NCBI GenBank assembly: GCA_903871935.1
Contig: CAIQIQ010000023.1
Coordinates: 34,790 to 98,789 of the forward strand
Source of the DNA: an uncultured Phycisphaerales bacterium
Lineage (GTDB): Bacteria; Planctomycetota; Phycisphaerae; Tepidisphaerales; Tepidisphaeraceae
Length of the DNA: 64,000 bases
Reading direction: 5' to 3'
The stretch's first letter is position 1. Each line of letters starts with the position of its first letter. The notes beneath the pieces are model-generated. The model did not search any database. It was not told where the DNA came from and was given only the letters and a program-made list of their open reading frames with translations. The translations under genes were made by a program, and so were the position numbers. Positions 32,231 through 42,862 of the stretch are shown one piece after another.

Positions 32231-33754
32231 TCAATCGCCCCTGTACTCAAACCGCTCGAACTCCGCCCAAGCGGGACTGTCCGCCCCATTCCCCGTCGCA
32301 TACATCCCCAGATACACTCCTGTAAACCCTTCCGCCAGTTCCGTCGATAGGTGCCGAGCTTCTGCCTTGCCTAGTGCAATCGTCGCACCGCCAGCAACCT
32401 GCACCGTGAACTCATACCACTCCGGCGTCGCCGCAATGCACAGCGTGGCCGGCCCTTCACCAATCGCCTGCGTCCCGGTCTCGGCCACCAGCGACCCGAC
32501 ACACCGCCTTAAAAACGCCACCCGCTTCCCCTCGCGCCTCGTCACGGCAATATCGCACCGATACTTCTCATTCATGATTACCGTCATCCCGGCCTCATCC
32601 CCCGGCAACTCCGGCCGGAAATCCATCTCCACTGCCGCCTGACACGTCAGGTGTTCCTGCCGACACCCCACAAACGCCGGCGCGGGCGAGGACACATCCG
32701 ACAGCGTCGTCGCCACGCATCGCAACGCCAACCGGCCTGCCCGTCGCGACAGCGACCAGGCCCCATCATCCGGATTCCGCCGGAAGTTCCACTGCAGCCC
32801 CAGCTTTGGCGATGCAAAGTTCTCCACAAACCCCGCCGATCGAACCTGCTGCGCCATCGGCCGATCCGTCTCCACCCCCAGTTCCACCGGCCGGCCTCCG
32901 TTTACCACCGGCCATCCATCCTTCGTCCACTCCACCGGCGCCAGGCACGTCTCCCGGCCGATATGGTGCATCCTGGGATACCCCACATGCCGGCATGCCA
33001 GGAACACAATCCACCAACGTCCCTGCTCATCCTCGACCAGATCCGAATGCCCCGTCGACTGCAGCGGTGTATCGATGCTGCGATGGCTCAATATGGGATT
33101 GTGCGGACAAGGTTCAAACGGCCCATACACATTGCGGCTGCGCGCAATGGTCACCATATGGCCAAACTCCGTGCCACCCTCCGCCATCAGCAGGTAATAC
33201 CATCCATCTTTCCTGAACACATGCGGCCCTTCCGGATACGCCCCGCCTGTCCCATTCCACAAGTGCCGGCACTCACCCACCTTTCCCGTCGCAATGTCTA
33301 CCTGCGATTGAAACGATCCCCGACTGCCCTTGGGGTCCTTGGCACTGGTGCTGACAAAGTACACCTTGCCATCACCATCAAACAGCAGCGATGGGTCGAT
33401 TCCCGGCTGGTCCACCCAGATCGGTTCCGACCACTCACCGGCTGGATCTTCGCTCGACACATAAAAGTTTCCGCCATGCGAGACATTGGTCGTCACCATA
33501 TAGAACCGGCCATCGTGATACCGGATCGTCGGCGCATAGATCCCGCCCGAAGACCGAGCCTTTTCCAGCGGCAATTGACTCTTGCGCGTCAGGCAATGCC
33601 CGATCTGCTTCCAACTCACCAGATCGCGGCTATGGAATACCGGTACGCCCGGGAAGTACTCAAAACTGCTGGTAACCAGGTAGAAATCGCTGCCAACTCT
33701 GCAAATCGACGGATCAGGATGAAACCCGGGAATGATTGGATTGCGATAGTGCAT
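32231..33754 (-). CDS. Glycoside hydrolase family 43 (beta-xylosidase/arabinofuranosidase-like)
   Basis: Seen: 507 aa from the ATG at 33754. A five-bladed propeller comes first. NPIIPGFHPDPSICRVGSD holds the catalytic base Asp, GIDPSLLFDGDGKVYFV the pKa-modulating Asp, and the acid Glu is in GAYPEGPHVFRKDGWYYLL. The C-terminal 200 residues form a concanavalin-like beta sandwich. Known: this two-domain form acts on xylo- or arabino-oligosaccharides. No signal peptide is present, so it should work in the cytoplasm on imported oligosaccharides. Confidence 0.9.
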   Translation of the reverse strand: MHYRNPIIPGFHPDPSICRVGSDFYLVTSSFEYFPGVPVFHSRDLVSWKQIGHCLTRKSQLPLEKARSSGGIYAPTIRYHDGRFYMVTTNVSHGGNFYVSSEDPAGEWSEPIWVDQPGIDPSLLFDGDGKVYFVSTSAKDPKGSRGSFQSQVDIATGKVGECRHLWNGTGGAYPEGPHVFRKDGWYYLLMAEGGTEFGHMVTIARSRNVYGPFEPCPHNPILSHRSIDTPLQSTGHSDLVEDEQGRWWIVFLACRHVGYPRMHHIGRETCLAPVEWTKDGWPVVNGGRPVELGVETDRPMAQQVRSAGFVENFASPKLGLQWNFRRNPDDGAWSLSRRAGRLALRCVATTLSDVSSPAPAFVGCRQEHLTCQAAVEMDFRPELPGDEAGMTVIMNEKYRCDIAVTRREGKRVAFLRRCVGSLVAETGTQAIGEGPATLCIAATPEWYEFTVQVAGGATIALGKAEARHLSTELAEGFTGVYLGMYATGNGADSPAWAEFERFEYRGD

Positions 33755-33964
33755 GCTCGTCCTTCTCCAAGACAAACTCAGAGCATAGGCAATTCAGAAG
33801 CCCACGCAACGACGGATGGCAGCGATCGCGGCGCCACGGACGGCGAAACGCTCCATCCGCTCCATCTCCCCATTGCCGGCACAGAGCCCGGTGATACATT
33901 GCCCTTGGCGGCTGTCGCAAAACCGCCCGCGAGATTCGTGTCCTATCAGTGAAAGCGTGTCATC

Positions 33965-35173
33965 ATGAATAGCGCAAAGCTTTATGTCGTTGGGCTGCTG
34001 CTTGCCGTTAGTGGCCTTTGGGGTTTGACAGCACCTGCGGATGGGGCGGAGGCGGGACAGCAGAAACAGGAGATTGCAGTGAAGAACTCGACGCTGCGGG
34101 TGGCGGCCGCGCAGACGCGCGACCGCACGGTGGATTGGCGGATTGCGGATACGGCGGCGGTGCTTGGCCAAGTCGATCAGTCCCTGGGCGAACTGGAGCA
34201 GCTCGTTCACAAGGCTGGTGAAGCCAAATGTGATGCGATCGCATTCCCGGAAGATACTCTGGGACTGCTAAAGTGGGAGGCAGCACATCCGGATCGGTTG
34301 CAGGAGGTGTTGCCCACTGCCGTGTCGCGGATGATCGAGCGCCTGGGACGCGCGGCCGCTTCACATCGCATGTACCTGATCGTCTGCAACGACACCGTGG
34401 AGAAGGATGGCACCTCGCGGAACACCGCCTTTTTTATCGGCCGGGACGGCCGGGAGTTGGGACATTACAACAAGGTGAACCTGCCAATCACCGAGCAGGC
34501 CCGGACCCGCGGCGACTCTTTCCCCGTGTTCGAGACGCCCGACCTGGGCGGCGTCGGGATGGCAATCTGCTACGACATGATGTTCCCCGAGACCACGCGT
34601 TGCCTGGCACTGAGCGGTGCAGATGTGGTATTTGTCCCGACGCTGGGCGGAGCTTCCCTAGGGGAGGGAGACATAGACCGCGCTGCCTTCCGCACCCGCG
34701 CGGCCGACAATCTTTTATGGCTCATCGTCGCGAAGCGCGGCAGTGGAAGCATGGTCATCTCCCCCAAGGGCAAGGTCGTTGCCGAAGCGAACGGGGCGGA
34801 CAGCCTCGCCATCGCCGAGATCGAACCGGCAGGCCAACGCGAAGCCGGCGATGCGTTCAACTGGCAACGGGATTACCGCAGCCGTCTCTTCCGCGAGCGG
34901 GTGCCTGCCGCCTATGAGATTCTGACCGCCCCTCACCCGCCAGCACTGGACAAGCTCCCGCAGACCATTCGCACCGAAGATGCGATCCGCATCTTTGCCG
35001 GCGCTCTGACCGTTGGGGAACAGCGCTTCGGAGAAGCCGACGCCCTGCAGCGTGCAGGAAAGACGGCGGAGGCGATCCACGCCTTTGAGCAGTTGAAAGC
35101 CGAGTACCCTGCCTCGTGGATCGACCGCTCCGCGAGTCAGCGACTGGCGCAACTGCGCGAGCAGGCGAAGTAA
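33965..35173 (+). CDS. Secreted carbon-nitrogen hydrolase (nitrilase superfamily)
   Basis: Seen: 402 aa with a signal peptide (KLYVVGLLLAVSGLWGLTAP, cut before ADGAEA). The catalytic triad is present: Glu in AFPEDTLG, Lys in GHYNKVNLP, Cys in GMAICYDMMFPE. A C-terminal extension of about 90 residues holds a TPR-like helix pair (EADALQRAGKTAEAIHAFEQ). Known: nitrilase-superfamily enzymes hydrolyse nitriles or amides; most are cytoplasmic, so a signal peptide is unusual. Inferred: periplasmic amidase. It converges on the next gene (11-bp gap). Confidence 0.82.
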   Translation: MNSAKLYVVGLLLAVSGLWGLTAPADGAEAGQQKQEIAVKNSTLRVAAAQTRDRTVDWRIADTAAVLGQVDQSLGELEQLVHKAGEAKCDAIAFPEDTLGLLKWEAAHPDRLQEVLPTAVSRMIERLGRAAASHRMYLIVCNDTVEKDGTSRNTAFFIGRDGRELGHYNKVNLPITEQARTRGDSFPVFETPDLGGVGMAICYDMMFPETTRCLALSGADVVFVPTLGGASLGEGDIDRAAFRTRAADNLLWLIVAKRGSGSMVISPKGKVVAEANGADSLAIAEIEPAGQREAGDAFNWQRDYRSRLFRERVPAAYEILTAPHPPALDKLPQTIRTEDAIRIFAGALTVGEQRFGEADALQRAGKTAEAIHAFEQLKAEYPASWIDRSASQRLAQLREQAK

Positions 35174-35184
35174 TGTCCAACGCA

Positions 35185-37629
35185 TTACCACCACGATTCG
35201 GGGATATTCACAATCCTTCCGAAATCCTCCGCCGTTCCCTGCGTAGGCCCATACTCAACGCTCACCCCGTATGTGGTCAGGTATAGCATTCCCGGATGGT
35301 TGGGATCGGGAATAGGGCAATGACCCCATTTGAAGCGATATCCAGGAATACGGTTCCAGGTCTTGCCGCCGTCATCGCTTCGATACGCGGCATTCTGAAA
35401 CGTATTGATATAGATCTTCCGACTATCGGCAGGATCAAAGGCCGCTGCAAAGACACGGACTCTCTGATCAAATCGCTGTGTCCAGCTTCTGCCGCCATCG
35501 CTGGATTCATACACGCCGCCGCAGACATCAGCGCCCTTTTCGTGCTTTGGCCAGCAGCTCAAGTACATGTGCCCAGCATCTTTCGGGTCAACCAGCAGAT
35601 CGCTCGGAGCGGTGACTCCTGCGGGAAGATTCGCTTCGTTCCAGTTCTGCCCTCCATTGTCGCTGTAATAAAGCTTGCCATCGATGGTTGCTTCTCCCCT
35701 CCACCCCCTGACACAAAGGGCATACACTCGTTTACCAGCTAGCCTCATCTCCCAGCCATAACGGCTATCCTTCAAGCCCGCACTGGCGGCACTCCACGAT
35801 TTCCCGCCATCGGCTGACTTAAACAGTCCCTGATTGAACGTACTGAGATAGAGTGTCCGTGCATTGGGATTGCTGGTCGGGTCTATCAACAAATCAGTGG
35901 AAATGGAATTGTCCGGCAACCCATTGGTAGATGTCTTCCACGTCCTTCCGCCATCGTCAGAAACGGCAACCCCACCGTAATAGCCGGCGAACATGCCATC
36001 GCCAAACTGAGAACGGCGCGGCAATGAATGCTTGTTAGCCCACGTAGACCAGACCCGTCCCTTAACAGTCGGATCAAATCGAATGCTATAGCAAGTGTTC
36101 ACCCAATTGCCGGGAATGCCCTCCACCAAGTGGCGCCATGACTTACCGCCATCGAAGGAGTGAAACAGTCCGATATCAATATAGGAGATGATCAGGTGGT
36201 TCTTGTCGAACGGGTCAAAGGCAACGCCGTAGCAGCAGGTCAGGTCAAGGCCGGTTGTGGTAACCGATCCATCCGGTTTGTTTTGACTGCAAACCTGATT
36301 CCATGTCTTCCCACCGTCAGAGGTCTTGTACATCTGCCCGTAATCGGTGGCATAGCAGATATCAGGATTGCCCGGTGCGACTCCCAGTGTCAGGACATCG
36401 CCGCCCCAACCCGGCCCATAAACCTGGTTTAGCCAGGAATCACTGAAATTCTTGCTCGTCACCTCAGTGTCAGTTGCCGAATAAACTGGTGACCAGTTCT
36501 GACCGGAATTGAACGTCTTATAGATCTCATACTTGCCGTGCATCTTGCCATCAGTTCCCTGTACCTTTGAGACCATCGACAGGTACGCTACTTCAGGGCG
36601 AGTTTCGCAGACGCCCACTGCATGGAGTACATGTGGCTGATCAGCCGGGTAATCCCTAAGCACATCGTTATTGATGTTTCTCCAATTGGCGCCACCGTCA
36701 TTGCTGAGATAGAGACTTGCCGATGAGTTGCCTTTGTCATCCCGCGGCGTTTGCGAGATGAGATAGAGAAGGGTCTTTCCAGATGCACTGCCGCCTCCCG
36801 ATGCGATGAGTTTCCCTTCGGGATGGGAAAGCATTTGAACTTTCCCCGTGTTCCGGTTGACGCTTGCGCAGGCCTCATCGGTTATCACCGTTAACTGCTC
36901 ATTGTTTCCGGCCGCGCGAGGGAAGATGCCCAGGACAGAAGTTCCGGGGACCTCGGCGATCTTCCTCCAGTCTTTCCCTCCATTATCGGTTCCCACCAGA
37001 AATGTCATATGAGCTGTACCTTGAGGCAGTGGTCCGATATACGGCCGCAACGGGGAGAGCCCAAGATATATCCGGTTATGATCGGCGGCATCAATCTGGA
37101 TCTTGTCGATTGACCCATCCGGCATCCCTTGGAGAAGCTGGGAAGGCAAGAACGCCGTGGACTGAAGTTTCTCTAGCGGCCGTATTCTCTGGGGGTCGGG
37201 GAAAATGGCTCTCCAGGTTTTCCCCTTGTCATCGGACCGGTATAGCATGGTAAGTCCCGATCCACGGTCTTCGTCGTAAAGGTATCCCCTGCTTGCTGCA
37301 TAGACGACGTTTGGATCAGAAGGATCAAACTTGAAATCCTGGGCTACCGCCATCAGATTGAACGTCTTCCAGTTCTTACCGCCGTCAGATGTAGCAAAGA
37401 CCCCCGTCATGTCGCCCTTGCAGAACACCAGATCGGCATCAAACGGGCTAATCGTGGGAATGAAGACACCGCCGCCGGCGCCCGGGCCGATCACTTTCCA
37501 TTCTTTTCCTTCCTGACCACCTAGCCGAGCCGCAGAATGGGAATCCTCGCTTCGACACGAAGTTAACGCCATGCAAAGTGCCATGATGCAACCAGTAACC
37601 ACAAGGGTATGATCCGGGTGGTTTTTCAT
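35185..37629 (-). CDS. Lipoprotein with Asp-box (BNR) beta-propellers, GH74-like
   Basis: Seen: 814 aa. The signal peptide ends in the lipobox ALTSC, so it is a lipoprotein. The rest is made of many repeated S-x-D-x-G-x-T/S-W Asp-box hairpins, for example TSDGGKNW, SDDKGKTW, GTDNGGKDW, SNDGGANW, TSDGGKTW, SFDGGKSW, SSDGGRSW and SDDGGKTW, as in a double seven-bladed propeller. Known: xyloglucanases (GH74) and sortilin-type proteins share this architecture. The opening IGPGAGGGVFIPTISPFDAD resembles GH74 starts. Catalytic Asp residues of GH74 cannot be assigned with confidence. Inferred: surface glycan-binding or hydrolysing protein. Confidence 0.8.
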   Translation of the reverse strand: MKNHPDHTLVVTGCIMALCMALTSCRSEDSHSAARLGGQEGKEWKVIGPGAGGGVFIPTISPFDADLVFCKGDMTGVFATSDGGKNWKTFNLMAVAQDFKFDPSDPNVVYAASRGYLYDEDRGSGLTMLYRSDDKGKTWRAIFPDPQRIRPLEKLQSTAFLPSQLLQGMPDGSIDKIQIDAADHNRIYLGLSPLRPYIGPLPQGTAHMTFLVGTDNGGKDWRKIAEVPGTSVLGIFPRAAGNNEQLTVITDEACASVNRNTGKVQMLSHPEGKLIASGGGSASGKTLLYLISQTPRDDKGNSSASLYLSNDGGANWRNINNDVLRDYPADQPHVLHAVGVCETRPEVAYLSMVSKVQGTDGKMHGKYEIYKTFNSGQNWSPVYSATDTEVTSKNFSDSWLNQVYGPGWGGDVLTLGVAPGNPDICYATDYGQMYKTSDGGKTWNQVCSQNKPDGSVTTTGLDLTCCYGVAFDPFDKNHLIISYIDIGLFHSFDGGKSWRHLVEGIPGNWVNTCYSIRFDPTVKGRVWSTWANKHSLPRRSQFGDGMFAGYYGGVAVSDDGGRTWKTSTNGLPDNSISTDLLIDPTSNPNARTLYLSTFNQGLFKSADGGKSWSAASAGLKDSRYGWEMRLAGKRVYALCVRGWRGEATIDGKLYYSDNGGQNWNEANLPAGVTAPSDLLVDPKDAGHMYLSCWPKHEKGADVCGGVYESSDGGRSWTQRFDQRVRVFAAAFDPADSRKIYINTFQNAAYRSDDGGKTWNRIPGYRFKWGHCPIPDPNHPGMLYLTTYGVSVEYGPTQGTAEDFGRIVNIPESWW

Positions 37630-37897
37630 GTGATTATTCCTCCTGGAAATAGAAACAGGCAGCTAGTCTGCCTTGCCGATTCCTTAGTTAGTCTACAACT
37701 CTCAAACTCCGTATGCACGCCATCTCCCAACGCTGGTGAAGTGACGGGGTCCGAGGAGAACGGTCATGCTCATGCTGTCGATCTCACCTGACCGCTTTGG
37801 CAATCTTTAGCGCGCGCGGGTACTATCGCGCAGCATTCCCGGGGTATGTTTTGTAGCTGAGTAGGCGAATCGTTGTTACAGAGAGGGTTGTGAACAT

Positions 37898-39766
37898 ATG
37901 GCCGGTCCCGGCGCTGATCTGAAGGGCCAAGTCCTCCAGGCGACTGACATCGTCGAACTGGTCAGTCAGACCGTCACTCTGAAGCGATCTGGACGTGGCT
38001 TCACCGGCCTGTGCCCTTTCCATCAGGAGAAGACGCCCTCCTTCAGCGTGAACCCCACGCGACAATTCTTCTACTGTTTCGGCTGTAAAGCGGGCGGGAA
38101 TGCGATCGACTTCGTGATGAAGCGGGATCGCATCGAGTTTGTCGAGGCGATGCACCAACTGGCGGAAAAGGCGGGTATCGCCATCCCGAAGTTCGATGGC
38201 CGCAGCGAGTCGGCCTCGGAACGGCAGCTTCTGCTGGACGCCCAGTCGGCCGCCTGTGCCTACTTCCAGGACTTGCTCCGCCAGCCGCAAGGGCAGCCGG
38301 CACGCGAATATCTGGACAAACGGGGCTTCAACGCGGACGCCATTTCGAAGTTCCAGATCGGCATGGCAACTAACGGTTGGGATGGGCTACTCAAGGGTCC
38401 GGTTGGCCGCAAATTCGCTCCTGAGGCACTGTTAAAGGCCGGATTGCTCAAGCACAACGAAGAGCGCAACAGCTACTATGACACCTTCCGCAATCGGCTC
38501 ATGTTTCCGATCCGCGATGAGCAAAGCCGCGTGATCGCCTTTGGCGGCCGAGTCATGCCCGGCTCGGATGACCCGGCCAAGTACCTGAACAGCCCCGAGA
38601 CCCCGATTTTCTCCAAGGGCCGCTGTATCTTCGGGTTGGATCTGGCGCGGCAAAGAATAGTGGAGACGCGGACCGTGGTCATCGCCGAGGGGTATACCGA
38701 CGCGATCATGTGCCACCAGTTTGGCGTAACCAATGTCGTTTCAGCGCTGGGCACAGCCCTGACAGGGCCGCATGTCAACCTGCTCCGCCGGTATGCCGAC
38801 CGCATCGTACTGATGTTCGATCCTGATGTCGCCGGCGATCTGGCGGTCAACCGCGCGGTGGAACTGTTCCTGACGCAGCCGATCGAGGTGCTGATCGGCA
38901 CCATCCCTGAGAAGCTCGATCCCGACGAGTACCTGCTCAAACATGGCGCCCAGGGTATGCAACAGATCATCGACGGTGCCCAGGATGCCCTCAGTTACAA
39001 GTGGAAGCAGCTCGACCAGCGATACCGGTCCAGCGATGGCGACATCACCGGCCAGCAGAAGGCTGTTGAGGAATATCTGCAGGCGATGTCGGATGCCCGT
39101 GCCGGCGGACCGGTCGATTCGCTGCGTTGGGGCGCAGCCGTAACTCGTGTGAGCCGGCTCACGGGAATTGGGGTGGACGATCTGAACCGCAGGTTCAAGT
39201 CGCGGAAACCGCCCGCCCGCGCATCTCAGGCCGGTTCAGGTGACAGCGCGGTCCGCCCGTCCCCGGGCGAGCCAACGGCGCCAACAGTCCCGATGGCCCC
39301 TGTACATTCCGGCCCGCTCAATGCCCAGACGCGCGCTGAACGTCAGATTCTGGCGTGCCTGATGGCGCAGCCCTCCTCGTGGCATGAGGTGCAAATACAG
39401 GTCATGCTGGACGATTTTGTCGATGTGGCCAACCGGAAACTGGCTCAGGTCATCTGGGACCATCAGAAAAACGAAGGCGATATCCAGTTTACCGAGTTTC
39501 TGACCATTCTCGGGCCGCTTGGCCTATCGGAACTGGCAATTGCCCTGATGAGCTCGGCCGACCAGGATGACCAAATCAACGCAACGCTCAGTCAGGCGGT
39601 AGAACACATCAGGTACGCACGTGAGTCTCGCGAACGGGCCAAACTCACTGCACAGCTTCGCCGTGGTTCCAAGGGCGAGACCGCAGAAGATGAGCAGTCT
39701 GAGGTTGATGCACTGCAGCGACTGTCCGACGCGGCACGGCGAGAGGATCCGCGTCGGGGATTCTAG
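37898..39766 (+). CDS. dnaG: DNA primase
   Basis: Seen: 622 aa. The CHC2 zinc finger is complete (Cys39, His42, Cys60, Cys63: CPFHQEKTPSFS and FYCFGCKAGG). The RNAP core holds FGGRVMPGSDDPAKYLNSPETP and FSKGRCIFGLDLAR; the TOPRIM domain has VVIAEGYTDAIM and LMFDPDVAGD. The usual DGD is DPD here, with both metal-binding Asp kept. The C-terminal part (after about 460) is the DnaB-binding domain. Known: makes RNA primers for replication. It is followed by rpoD, as in the rpsU-dnaG-rpoD operon, but a 423-bp gap separates them and rpsU is not here. Confidence 0.95.
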   Translation: MAGPGADLKGQVLQATDIVELVSQTVTLKRSGRGFTGLCPFHQEKTPSFSVNPTRQFFYCFGCKAGGNAIDFVMKRDRIEFVEAMHQLAEKAGIAIPKFDGRSESASERQLLLDAQSAACAYFQDLLRQPQGQPAREYLDKRGFNADAISKFQIGMATNGWDGLLKGPVGRKFAPEALLKAGLLKHNEERNSYYDTFRNRLMFPIRDEQSRVIAFGGRVMPGSDDPAKYLNSPETPIFSKGRCIFGLDLARQRIVETRTVVIAEGYTDAIMCHQFGVTNVVSALGTALTGPHVNLLRRYADRIVLMFDPDVAGDLAVNRAVELFLTQPIEVLIGTIPEKLDPDEYLLKHGAQGMQQIIDGAQDALSYKWKQLDQRYRSSDGDITGQQKAVEEYLQAMSDARAGGPVDSLRWGAAVTRVSRLTGIGVDDLNRRFKSRKPPARASQAGSGDSAVRPSPGEPTAPTVPMAPVHSGPLNAQTRAERQILACLMAQPSSWHEVQIQVMLDDFVDVANRKLAQVIWDHQKNEGDIQFTEFLTILGPLGLSELAIALMSSADQDDQINATLSQAVEHIRYARESRERAKLTAQLRRGSKGETAEDEQSEVDALQRLSDAARREDPRRGF

Positions 39767-40189
39767 GCAGCGTATGATGGAGTCGACGTTTCTCGTTCCC
39801 CCGCAACGCGGAAACATGCCTACAATGACTTCTGGAAGTGAGCCTGCGGAAGGCGAGCTGCCAATAGCGTAAAAACCGGAAGGGATGCAATACCTGAGCT
39901 TGGCAGGCAGCACCCCTTCCCAAAAGCAGGCGGATCAGTAAACTCTTGTCCGCCCGGGGTAGCCCTATATACTGCTGCCCCCTACCGGATGCCCGGGTGG
40001 TTTGCCCATGCATCCGGCGGCCGGCGGTTGGCCCTTTGCCGGGCCACGCAAGTACCGCCGTGCCAACGGCGAGTCGATACGCCACGTTACAGGGATCGGG
40101 AACAACCCCGAGATCCTTGGCCTGGAGTGCGACTCTGCCGCGGCTGACCAGTCCATAGTGGATTGGGCTGGATTGAAATACTACAAGCT
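39767..40189 (+). other. Long rpoD leader with promoter and structured RNA candidate
   Basis: This 423-bp gap has TTGTCC (39946-39951) and TATACT (39968-39973) with a 16-bp spacer, a good sigma-70 promoter. The transcript would start near 39980. It would immediately fold CCGGATGC (39985-39992) with GCATCCGG (40010-40017), then GGCCCTTTGCCGGGCC-like stems. That leaves about 210 nt before the rpoD start. It could be an rpoD 5' leader or a small RNA; no known family is recognised. Confidence 0.45.
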
Positions 40190-41989
40190 ATGTCATCGAT
40201 GGAATCACCCCTGATCGGGTCAGGCTCACCCGAAGAGGTCGAGCGTCGCACGCGTGAATTGATCGACATCGGGCGATCACAAGGCTTCTTAACTTTCGAA
40301 GAGTTGAATGATCGCTTGCCGGATGAGCTTGTCTCGCCGGACAAGTTGGATTCATTGCTGATGATGCTCGATGAAATGGGCATCCGGCTCATCGACGGCG
40401 CGGATATTGGAGAGTTCCAGAAAGGCCCGAAGCCCAAGATCGTGCTTCCGCCGCCCCCGCCGATACGCATCCCCACGCCTGCACCTATTCCGGTTCTCAA
40501 GAAAGACCCGGAAATGGAGAAGGTGGAGGCCGAGGCCGGACAGGAAGAGGAAGAAGACCTCGACCTGAACCTGGAAGAGGAACTGGCCGAGGCCTCCAGC
40601 AAACGGATCGACGATCCGGTCCGCATGTACCTCACCCAGATGGGTGAGATCCCCCTACTTATCCGGACCGAGGAAATCAGCCTCGCCAAGCGGATCGAGG
40701 TATTCCGCAAGATCTTCCGTTCCAAGGTGTTGGAGAGCGATTACTGCCTCAACTCGGCCGTTGAGATTCTGCAGCAGGTGGACGAAGGCGACCTGCCCTT
40801 TGATCGGACCATGAAGATCAGCACGGCCGAAGGGCAGGCAGATAAAGGCACCATCGGCCAGCGCATTCCCATGAACCTGGAGACCGTCCGCAAGATGCTC
40901 GGGCGCAACCAGGAAGAGTGGACGACGATGCGCCAGATGAAAAACAAGAAGGATCAAGAGGTCCTGAAGCTGGCGATTCGCCGCCGCCGCCGCCGTGCCA
41001 CCAAACTCCTGGAAGAACTCTCGTTGCGCACCAGCAAAGTAACGCCCCTGATGCGCAAGCTCTCGAGTATCTCAATAAAGATGCTGGAACTCGAGCAGCG
41101 CATCGAGGAACTGAAAAAGGTCAAAGACCCCGGCGAGGATCTGGAAGTCTGCGAAACCGAACTGTCGGGCCTTGAGGACCTGGTGCTGGAAGATGCCCAG
41201 AACCTGCATCGGCGGGTGACCGCCGTCCGCAAGATATTCTTCAAGTACGAAGAGGCCAAACGCAAGCTCTCCGGCGGCAACCTTCGCCTCGTGGTCTCGA
41301 TTGCCAAGAAGTACCGCAACCGCGGTCTTTCCTTCCTCGACATCATCCAGGAAGGCAATACCGGGTTGATGCGGGCGGTGGACAAATACGAATACCGCCG
41401 CGGCTACAAGTTCAGCACTTACGCCACATGGTGGATTCGCCAGGCCATCACCCGCGCGATTGCCGATCATGCCAGGACGATTCGCATTCCGGTGCACATG
41501 ATCGAGACAATGAGCAAGCTGCGGAACATCTCCAAGATGTTGACGCAGGAGCTTGGGCGCGAGCCGACGATTGACGAGATTGCCAAGAAGGCCAAGATGA
41601 CGGTCAGCGAAACCCGCCGGGTTTTGAAGATCAGCCGTCACCCGATCTCGCTGGATCGGCCGGTCGGTGAGAGTGAAGATTCCTACTTCGGCGACTTTAT
41701 TGAGGATGAAAAGGCGGAGAACCCTGTCGAGACCGCCACGCAGGAGATGCTCAAGGACAAAATCGAGCAGGTCCTCAAGACGTTGACCTATCGCGAGCGC
41801 GAGATCATCAAGCTGCGGTATGGGATCGGCGATGGCTATACCTACACGCTGGAAGAGGTTGGCCGCATCTTCAAGGTCACACGCGAACGCGTGCGGCAGG
41901 TGGAAGCAAAAGCCATCCGCAAACTGCAGCATCCCGTGCGAGCGAAGAAGCTTGAAGGGTTCCTGGCCGGGCAATTCCCCAATGAATAA
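40190..41989 (+). CDS. rpoD: Primary sigma factor RpoD (sigma-70)
   Basis: Seen: 599 aa from the ATG at 40190; the frame continues upstream but starts only with TTG. Region 1.1 is present ([20 protein letters not shown]). An acidic linker follows ([18 protein letters not shown]), then region 1.2 ([17 protein letters not shown]). A long non-conserved region runs up to [20 protein letters not shown]. Regions 2.3-2.4 are [20 protein letters not shown]. Region 3 and region 4.2 ([20 protein letters not shown]) follow. Known: recognises -35 and -10 promoter elements of housekeeping genes. All core regions are intact. Confidence 0.96.
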   Translation: MSSMESPLIGSGSPEEVERRTRELIDIGRSQGFLTFEELNDRLPDELVSPDKLDSLLMMLDEMGIRLIDGADIGEFQKGPKPKIVLPPPPPIRIPTPAPIPVLKKDPEMEKVEAEAGQEEEEDLDLNLEEELAEASSKRIDDPVRMYLTQMGEIPLLIRTEEISLAKRIEVFRKIFRSKVLESDYCLNSAVEILQQVDEGDLPFDRTMKISTAEGQADKGTIGQRIPMNLETVRKMLGRNQEEWTTMRQMKNKKDQEVLKLAIRRRRRRATKLLEELSLRTSKVTPLMRKLSSISIKMLELEQRIEELKKVKDPGEDLEVCETELSGLEDLVLEDAQNLHRRVTAVRKIFFKYEEAKRKLSGGNLRLVVSIAKKYRNRGLSFLDIIQEGNTGLMRAVDKYEYRRGYKFSTYATWWIRQAITRAIADHARTIRIPVHMIETMSKLRNISKMLTQELGREPTIDEIAKKAKMTVSETRRVLKISRHPISLDRPVGESEDSYFGDFIEDEKAENPVETATQEMLKDKIEQVLKTLTYREREIIKLRYGIGDGYTYTLEEVGRIFKVTRERVRQVEAKAIRKLQHPVRAKKLEGFLAGQFPNE

Positions 41990-42043
41990 GAAGGCAGGAA
42001 TGCCGGATCACGCCATCTCAACAAGCTGGCAACCGGCGATTCC

Positions 42044-42862
42044 TCACTTGCGCGCCGGCAATTCCTCGCCCAGCACGCGCAGTCCGTTGTAGTGGAACAT
42101 CAGGTCAAACTCTTCTTCCGTGAACCCGCCAGGCTGAAGCATTTCGCGAGTCTCGCGCACGCGGTTGAGATTGTCCGCGCCGGTGCCGTCGGTTCCCAGC
42201 ACGATCCGCTTGATACCCGGATCCCATGGAACTTTGCAGGCATAGTGGATCGCCTCAGTATTCCAGTGACCCGACGTCGTCAGGTCGAATGTCCACTCCG
42301 GAAAGCTCATGGCGATGTGGATGGCCTCAAAGTACCACGGCGCTGCGAAGTGGCCGACAATCAACTTAAGCTTCGGGCACGCCAATCCGATCTCCTCCAG
42401 GTAGATCGGCCGGGCGTATTCCGAGCGCAGTCCCGGATGCGACGCCACCCGCCCCATATGGAAGAGCACCGGCACGCCCAACTCCTGGATGACCCGGCAC
42501 ACTTCGATGCATCGCGGGTCGTTCGGGTACCAGCCTTGCGGCGGGTAAAGCTTCACTCCACGCATGCCGCGCTGGCGGACCCAATGCTCCACCTGTCGAG
42601 GCGCATCTGCCTCGCGCGGATCCACATGGCAGAACGGCACAAGCTTCGGGCTGGCAACCTGCCGGATCATCTCCTCCAACTGCTGGTTGGTGGTGTTGAA
42701 ACTGGACATGTACGGCCAATCGCTGCTGAAGGGCAATTTCAAGTCCAGGGCGCAAACGACCACACGATGCACCTGGTCCGATGCCGCCAGGCGGCGGTAG
42801 TTCTCCACGGCATCGGGTACTGACGTCACGTAATGGCTGTGCAAATCAACGATTGGCAGCAT
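42044..42862 (-). CDS. Amidohydrolase (PF04909 type), metal ligands intact
   Basis: Seen: 272 aa TIM barrel. Metal-binding set: His8 and His10 in VDLHSHYV, His135 in LFHMGR, His171 in VGHFAAPW and Asp225 in LGTDGTGAD. KLYPPQGWYPND lies mid-barrel. Known: amidohydrolase_2 enzymes use a single metal for decarboxylation or hydrolysis of aromatic acids, lactones and similar compounds. The gene overlaps the 3' end of a paralogue by 17 bp (stop at 42846), so the two are translationally coupled. A UroD-like gene is upstream. Substrate unknown. Confidence 0.82.
   Translation of the reverse strand: MLPIVDLHSHYVTSVPDAVENYRRLAASDQVHRVVVCALDLKLPFSSDWPYMSSFNTTNQQLEEMIRQVASPKLVPFCHVDPREADAPRQVEHWVRQRGMRGVKLYPPQGWYPNDPRCIEVCRVIQELGVPVLFHMGRVASHPGLRSEYARPIYLEEIGLACPKLKLIVGHFAAPWYFEAIHIAMSFPEWTFDLTTSGHWNTEAIHYACKVPWDPGIKRIVLGTDGTGADNLNRVRETREMLQPGGFTEEEFDLMFHYNGLRVLGEELPARK

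Noticed and set aside
32651..33952. A 433-codon plus-strand frame
   Set aside because: Antisense of the GH43 gene with its catalytic motifs. The product is Arg/His/Pro-rich and domain-free.
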